From contig JALHQB010000041.1 in assembly GCA_022842185.1 (NCBI GenBank), positions 1-45,863 of the forward strand: a DNA stretch of 45,863 nucleotides, written 5' to 3'. Of the stretch, positions 41,767 to 45,863 are shown in pieces. The position numbers were made by a program, and so were the translations under genes. The notes under the pieces were generated by a model. That model ran no database searches. It saw nothing but the letters and a program-made list of their open reading frames with translations, and had not been told where the DNA came from. This DNA is from Acetobacteraceae bacterium (GTDB lineage: Bacteria > Pseudomonadota > Alphaproteobacteria > Acetobacterales > Acetobacteraceae). The first letter of the stretch is position 1. Each line of letters begins with the position of its first letter.

Positions 41767-43851
41767 GTGAGCGATTCCAAACGCGAGGCGCCCGAGATCC
41801 CGGAACCGACGTCACCAGCAGGCTCAGCGGCGCCGGATGGCGGACCGGCGGGCCAGCGCAGGGGCCACACCGGTTGGTTAGACAATGAAAAGGCGGCGAT
41901 CGACATGGGCCCCGGCAGGCGTCGTGCGGGCCTGGCACTTTCGGGTGGCGGCATCCGTTCCGCGGCGGTCTGCCTCGGCGTACTCCAGGCACTGGAAGAA
42001 AAGGACATCCCGGGACGGTTCGGCTGGCTCTCCACTGTCTCCGGCGGCGGCTACACCGGGATTGGCTGGCTCGCGCGCAACGTCGCAAGCGGCAAGCAAG
42101 GCTTCCCTTACATGCGGCCTGAGCGACCCGCCGACCGCGAAGCCGGCACACCTGCATCGGACCTCTATCACCTGCGCAACAACGCGTCCTTCCTGCTCGC
42201 ACCCGGCGTTCTACCGGTGCTCGGTGCGGGCGCGATGTGGCTGCGCAAGCTGCTCGTCAACATGCTGATCCTGGTACCGCCCCTCCTAGGATTGGCGGCT
42301 CTGTTTGTGTTGCTTCGGTCGCCGGGCGTGGCGTTGGCGCAGGGTGGTCTCATTGCCCTGGCAACCGGTGTCGCCATCGCGCTGACATTTCTCGCATTGG
42401 TCGCGCTGGCGCGGGAAGGACTCTGGCGCAATGGCGGCATCATCGACGCGCCGACGGCCCGCGGCCGCATCGACCGCAACGCGACATGGGTTTTCATCGC
42501 CGTGTTGGCCGTCGTCGCGGCGACCATCGTTGCCACCCTGCCCGACTGGTCCCTCGGGCGATGGCTGGACCCGCTTCTTGAAACCCTGGTGCCGAAGGAT
42601 ATCGCAGGGATGATCGGCAGCCTCGCGGCGCTGGTCGGCGGTGGCACCGTTGTGTCTCGGATGAAGGGGCGCTTCGCGGGGGTGGCGCTGATCGTCATTG
42701 CCGCGGCGGCGATGGTCCTGCTGATCGCGATCGCCATGCGGATCGGCATGGCGACGTTGGGCGTTCAGGCTGGCGAATTGCCCAGCCTCTCGCGCAGCAT
42801 CAAGGCGCTCGCGCTGCTGCTGGCATCCGCCGGCCTGTGGTTTGCCATCCTGTGCTACACGGTGGACGCGAACGCACTGTCGATGCACGGCTTCTATCGT
42901 GATCGCCTGGCCGACACATTCATGGGCAGCACCGGCCCTTCTCCCAAACTGTCGGAACTGCTGCCGGAGAAGACGGGCGGACCCTTGCCCATCGTCAATG
43001 CAACGGTCGCCGGGGCGTCGGGGAGCGACATGGCACGGCGCGGCCGACCGGCAGGCCCTTTCACCATGACGCCTCTTCAAGCCGGCAGCAGCGCATTGGG
43101 GCGCAGCACCACCGCAGCACTCGAGGCGACCGATCCGGATTTCGATGCGATGGCCGCGGTGGCGCTGTCCGCCGCCGCCATATCGCCTCATGCCGGGCGC
43201 GTCACAGGGGGTTCCGCGGCGGTCTTCCTGAAATCCCTGCTCAATGCACGGACGGGACGCTGGCTGCCCAATCCGGGACTGGTCGGCAAGCAGGATCGGA
43301 CCTTCCGGGCCGGTATCCTCGACACCTGGCGGGAGATGATCCCGGGACTGCCTCGCAGCAGGGGGGCACCCATGGTGTTGGTCAGCGATGGCGGTCACTG
43401 GGAAAATCTGGGGGTGCTGTCCCTGGCGCACCGGATCTGCCCGTTCATCGTCGCCGTCGATGCGGAGGCCGATCCGGCGCTCGACTTCAACGGGCTCGGC
43501 GTCGCGACCATGCTGGCAAGGCTTGATGCCGGCACGGAAATCTCGATAGACACCGCCAAGCTGCGTCGCAACGGCCACGGCTTCAGTGACAGTCACTGGG
43601 TCGAGGGGAGGTTGTTATACCCCGCCAACATCGTCGGCCGCCTGCTCTACATCAAGGCGACGATGACAGGCGACGAGCCGCCGGATGTCCTGCATTATGC
43701 CGCAACGCATCCGGATTTCCCGCATGAGACGACCGCGGACCAGTTCTTCGACGAGGCACAGTTCGAGGCCTATCGCGCTCTCGGGGAGCATATCGGCAGG
43801 GACGTCGCGCCGCTGATCGACCAATGGATGAAGCAAGGAGACGTGACGTAG
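41767..43851 (+). CDS. patatin-like phospholipase with membrane helices inserted in the catalytic domain
   Basis: 694-aa protein. The patatin oxyanion loop LSGGGIRSA (59-66) and nucleophile Ser92 in TVSGGGYTG are at the N-terminal side. The catalytic Asp is Asp541 in VSDGGHWENLG. Between them lie about 6 hydrophobic helices (roughly 145-370) plus a loop region. It should cleave acyl chains from membrane lipids. The GTG start at 41767 follows GGGGAGGAG. The first 45 residues are polar, without a signal peptide. An MBL gene begins inside its 3' end (28-nt overlap). Confidence 0.85.
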   Translation: MSDSKREAPEIPEPTSPAGSAAPDGGPAGQRRGHTGWLDNEKAAIDMGPGRRRAGLALSGGGIRSAAVCLGVLQALEEKDIPGRFGWLSTVSGGGYTGIGWLARNVASGKQGFPYMRPERPADREAGTPASDLYHLRNNASFLLAPGVLPVLGAGAMWLRKLLVNMLILVPPLLGLAALFVLLRSPGVALAQGGLIALATGVAIALTFLALVALAREGLWRNGGIIDAPTARGRIDRNATWVFIAVLAVVAATIVATLPDWSLGRWLDPLLETLVPKDIAGMIGSLAALVGGGTVVSRMKGRFAGVALIVIAAAAMVLLIAIAMRIGMATLGVQAGELPSLSRSIKALALLLASAGLWFAILCYTVDANALSMHGFYRDRLADTFMGSTGPSPKLSELLPEKTGGPLPIVNATVAGASGSDMARRGRPAGPFTMTPLQAGSSALGRSTTAALEATDPDFDAMAAVALSAAAISPHAGRVTGGSAAVFLKSLLNARTGRWLPNPGLVGKQDRTFRAGILDTWREMIPGLPRSRGAPMVLVSDGGHWENLGVLSLAHRICPFIVAVDAEADPALDFNGLGVATMLARLDAGTEISIDTAKLRRNGHGFSDSHWVEGRLLYPANIVGRLLYIKATMTGDEPPDVLHYAATHPDFPHETTADQFFDEAQFEAYRALGEHIGRDVAPLIDQWMKQGDVT

Positions 43852-44813
43852 CGGGCGACGGCGCCCGGCGTGGCACCAGCGGCCGCTACCTGAACCCGGA
43901 CGGGTCATCGGGCGGCAAGCGGCTGCGGGACGTGCTGCGCCTGATGTTCGGCGGCGACGGCACGCGTTGGCCGCGCCAGCCGCCTGACGCGCCACAGCCG
44001 GCACCCGAAGCCCCGCCGCCGGGCCATGTCGCCGTCACCGCCATCGGCCATGCCAGCTTCTGCATCGCCTTCGCCGGCGGCCCGGTGCTCTACACCGATC
44101 CGGTCTGGAGCCGCCGCGCCAGCCCCTTCAGCTTCATCGGCCCGGCCCGCGCCCGCCCACCCGGACAACCGCTGGGCGCCTTGCCGCGGCCCGACGCCGT
44201 GCTGGTCTCCCACAATCATTACGACCATCTTGACCTCAGCACGCTGCGCCGGCTGGCCGGCCTGGGTGCCCCGCCGGTGCTGACCGGCCTGGGCAATGCC
44301 GCCCTGGTGCGGCGGTCGGGACTGGCGGACGTCACCGAACTGGATTGGTGGCAGGCACATGAATTGCCGGGCGGCCACCGCGTCACCTACCTGCCGATGC
44401 GCCATGGTTCGGCGCGCGGCCTGCGCGACCAGTGCCACGCCCTGTGGGGCGGCTTCGCCATCGAGACCGCATCCGGCGGACGCCTGTTCTTCTGCGGCGA
44501 CACCGCCTGGGGACCGCATCTCCAGCAGATCGGCGACCGGCTCGGCCCCTTCGATGTCGCACTGCTGCCGATCGGCGCCTATGACCCGCGCTGGTTCATG
44601 GACAGCGTGCATATGGACCCGGCCGAGGCGGTGCAGGCGCATCATGCGCTGCGGGCGTGGACCTCCATCGCGATGCATTTCGGGGTGTTCAAGCTGACCC
44701 GGGAAGCCATCGACGAGCCGTCAGAACGGCTGGCCGCCCTGCGCGGCGACGCCGATTTCCGCGTCCCGGCCTTTGGCGAGACCATCACCCTGCCCTGCAC
44801 GCCCGCAGGCTGA
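43824..44813 (+). CDS. NAPE-PLD-like MBL-fold metallo-hydrolase (COG2220 type)
   Basis: 329-aa metallo-hydrolase. The metal set is complete: HNHYDHLD (His130, His132, Asp134, His135), His194 (PMRHGS), Asp226 (FCGDTAWG) and His285 (AMHFGVFKLTREAIDEP), as in N-acylphosphatidylethanolamine phospholipase D and UlaG-like lactonases. The N-terminal 65 residues are Gly/Pro/Arg-rich. The ATG at 43824 overlaps the patatin-like gene by 28 nt, so the two are co-translated. A lipid or phosphodiester substrate is inferred from the partner. No signal peptide is evident. Confidence 0.9.
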   Translation: MDEARRRDVAGDGARRGTSGRYLNPDGSSGGKRLRDVLRLMFGGDGTRWPRQPPDAPQPAPEAPPPGHVAVTAIGHASFCIAFAGGPVLYTDPVWSRRASPFSFIGPARARPPGQPLGALPRPDAVLVSHNHYDHLDLSTLRRLAGLGAPPVLTGLGNAALVRRSGLADVTELDWWQAHELPGGHRVTYLPMRHGSARGLRDQCHALWGGFAIETASGGRLFFCGDTAWGPHLQQIGDRLGPFDVALLPIGAYDPRWFMDSVHMDPAEAVQAHHALRAWTSIAMHFGVFKLTREAIDEPSERLAALRGDADFRVPAFGETITLPCTPAG

Positions 44814-45039
44814 TTGCTGCTGGCTCGTTCACCAGCGGCCGGATGTGCTGCGCGCATCGTGGTTGCGGCTCATGCGTTGGTTTTCTGGCGATGCTGTGAT
44901 CGCCGGTGCCGGCCTGCGCCGGACGTGCCGCATGGTGAAGCGACGAACCCGCGGGTAGGGTCCCCCCCGCGCGGGCATCGGCTTCCACACCCCGACCGCG
45001 ATGCCCTGCGGTTCGGCATGGCGGGAAAGGGACGATGTC

Positions 45040-45621
45040 ATGGACGAACGGACGCAGAAGGCGCGCATGCTGGACGGCGCGCTGTACGATGCACTCGACC
45101 CGGAGTTGGTCGCGGCACGGATACGGGCCCGGGAGCTATGCCAGCAGCTCAATGCCGCCAGGGAGAGCGACGAGGCGCTGCGCCGCACCCTGTGCCGGCA
45201 GATATTCGCCAAGGGTGGCGACACGGTCTGGATGCAGCCGCCGTTCTATTGCGATTACGGCTCGAACATCGAGTTGGGCGAGCGGGTCTTCTTCAACTTC
45301 AACTGCATCGTGCTGGACGTGTGCCGGGTGCGCATCGGCGACTTCACCCAGTTTGGACCGGGCGTCCAGGTGCTGACGCCGTTGCACCCGCTCGACGCCG
45401 CGCTGCGCCGCAAGCAGGAATATGGCAAGCCGGTCGATATCGGGGCGGATGTCTGGGTAGGCGCCGGCGCCCTGATCCTGCCGGGCGTCACCATCCGATC
45501 CGGCAGCGTCATCGGTGCGGGCAGCGTCGTCACCCGAGACATACCAGCCGGGGTGTTCGCGGCGGGCAATCCGTGTCGGGTGGTGCGCGCGATCGCTCCG
45601 GGGGAGACGACCGGCGGGTGA
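45040..45621 (+). CDS. maltose/galactoside-type O-acetyltransferase
   Basis: 193-aa left-handed beta-helix acetyltransferase. An N-terminal helical part (1-55, MLDGALYDALDPEL) precedes hexapeptide repeats. The acceptor-site His lies in VLTPLHPLDAALRRKQEYGKPV, and DVWVGAGALILPGVTIRSGSVIGAGSVV closes the helix. It acetylates a sugar or similar hydroxyl with acetyl-CoA. Start 45040 has AAAGGGA upstream; an earlier in-frame ATG at 45001 adds non-homologous residues. It stands 226 nt after the MBL gene; that gap holds only a G/C-rich fold at 44950-44973. Confidence 0.9.
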   Translation: MDERTQKARMLDGALYDALDPELVAARIRARELCQQLNAARESDEALRRTLCRQIFAKGGDTVWMQPPFYCDYGSNIELGERVFFNFNCIVLDVCRVRIGDFTQFGPGVQVLTPLHPLDAALRRKQEYGKPVDIGADVWVGAGALILPGVTIRSGSVIGAGSVVTRDIPAGVFAAGNPCRVVRAIAPGETTGG

Positions 45622-45640
45622 TCGGATGCATTCTCAGGGC

Positions 45641-45789
45641 AGATTGGAGGGGCGCTGCCCCTCCAAGCCACCCCGCCAGGAGCCAGCGGGCTCCTGGACC
45701 GCGGAAATTTGGCGCCGGCATGTCATGATCAGCGCCAAAGTTGAGGTTTCCAAAGGCCTTAAGCCTTTGGTGGGGTGAGGTTCGGAGAG
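45641..45789 (+). repeat. dispersed multi-hairpin repeat, copy B (truncated)
   Basis: Inverted relative to copy A (7331-7520). Stems: TTGGAGGGGC/GCCCCTCCAA (45644-45666), CCAGGAGCC/GGCTCCTGG (45676-45697) and CCAAAGGC/GCCTTTGG (45750-45770). Block 45744-45789 matches copy A at 45 of 46 positions. The centre (45717-45743) is shorter and unrelated to copy A. The match ends at 45789, inside what would be the fourth stem. It starts 19 nt after the acetyltransferase stop and probably also serves as a transcription end. Confidence 0.85.
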
Positions 45790-45800
45790 CGACTGTGTTG

Positions 45801-45863
45801 TCAAGTTGCCCTCCATGGTGTTCTGGACGTGGCGATGGCGCGTAGGATGCGCAGCAGTTTGTG
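45801..45863 (-). CDS. C-terminal end of a possible transposase (partial)
   Basis: The minus-strand frame from the window edge reads HKLLRILRAIATSRTPWRAT then TGA, 20 residues. The KLLRIL...TPWR pattern reminds me of the ends of IS110-type transposases, but so short a piece cannot decide the family. The sharp end of the hairpin repeat at 45789, 11 nt before this stop codon, would fit an insertion-sequence boundary. Confidence 0.35.
   Translation of the reverse strand, partial: HKLLRILRAIATSRTPWRAT

Noticed and set aside
44814..45039. A small gene between the MBL and acetyltransferase genes.
   Set aside because: Frames here are short, lack ribosome-binding sites and have no family resemblance. 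The only structure is a G/C fold around 44950-44973.
1..45863. tRNA, rRNA or other known structured RNA genes.
   Set aside because: No cloverleaf with a T-loop (GTTCRA) in proper context and no rRNA-like block was recognised by eye. A covariance search would be needed to be certain.

Overview
The window is GC-rich (roughly 68-70% by eye) alphaproteobacterial chromosome. Acetobacteraceae, close to Roseomonas and relatives, is the best guess. The reasons are GC-rich codon use, many orphan Bug-type (tripartite tricarboxylate transporter) binding proteins among CoA-ester catabolic genes, a YajC and DUF815 ATPase pair, and the polysaccharide gene set. No rRNA, tRNA, CRISPR array, prophage or DNA-binding transcription regulator was recognised. 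The placement is inference from protein content; no search was run.

Layout. 1-1.8 kb: a TRAP-type binding protein (-) and a small exported protein (+). 1.8-6.8 kb: a tight queuosine operon, queA-tgt-queF-queG-queC-VUT transporter, followed by an NTF2/SnoaL-like gene. 7.3-7.5 kb: copy A of a multi-hairpin repeat. 7.6-10 kb (-): SDR, CMD-family protein and Bug protein. 10.1-19.2 kb: surface-polysaccharide genes, namely a GT2 and a convergent DUF6311 membrane protein, then a six-gene overlapping operon (ExoY-like priming transferase, flippase, two GT4, two GT2). 19.3-21.9 kb (+): DUF35 protein, thiolase-fold protein and Bug protein. 22-25.6 kb: LLM flavin oxidoreductase and NUDIX hydrolase (-), then an acyl-CoA synthetase (+). 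25.7-32.9 kb (-): a six-gene operon of ADP-forming acyl-CoA synthetase, Bug, crotonase, alpha-methylacyl-CoA racemase, acyl-CoA dehydrogenase and Bug. 33-38.3 kb: MBL hydrolase, MFS carrier, aldo/keto reductase (-), Bug (+), SDR (-). 38.4-41.7 kb: hybrid histidine kinase, yajC (-), DUF815 ATPase (+). 41.7-45.6 kb (+): patatin-like membrane phospholipase overlapping an NAPE-PLD-like metallo-hydrolase, then a maltose-type O-acetyltransferase. 45.6-45.86 kb: copy B of the hairpin repeat, inverted relative to copy A, abutting what may be the last codons of a transposase.

How the genes work together. The que block covers the later queuosine steps (preQ0 synthesis, reduction, tRNA insertion, cyclopentene addition, epoxide reduction) plus a likely precursor importer; folE/queD/queE are not here. 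The catabolic blocks look like uptake (Bug), CoA activation, racemisation or dehydrogenation, hydration and carbon-carbon cleavage of a branched carboxylic acid. The racemase keeps all three residues expected for alpha-methylacyl-CoA racemase. The thiolase-fold protein lacks the usual nucleophilic Cys and may be a retro-aldolase.

Most unusual: (1) the dispersed hairpin repeat, whose two copies differ by compensatory changes in one stem; (2) a patatin domain split by about 450 residues carrying membrane helices, translationally overlapped with an NAPE-PLD-like hydrolase; (3) a 57-bp tandem repeat upstream of the CoA-ligase operon; (4) the non-canonical DUF35/thiolase pair.
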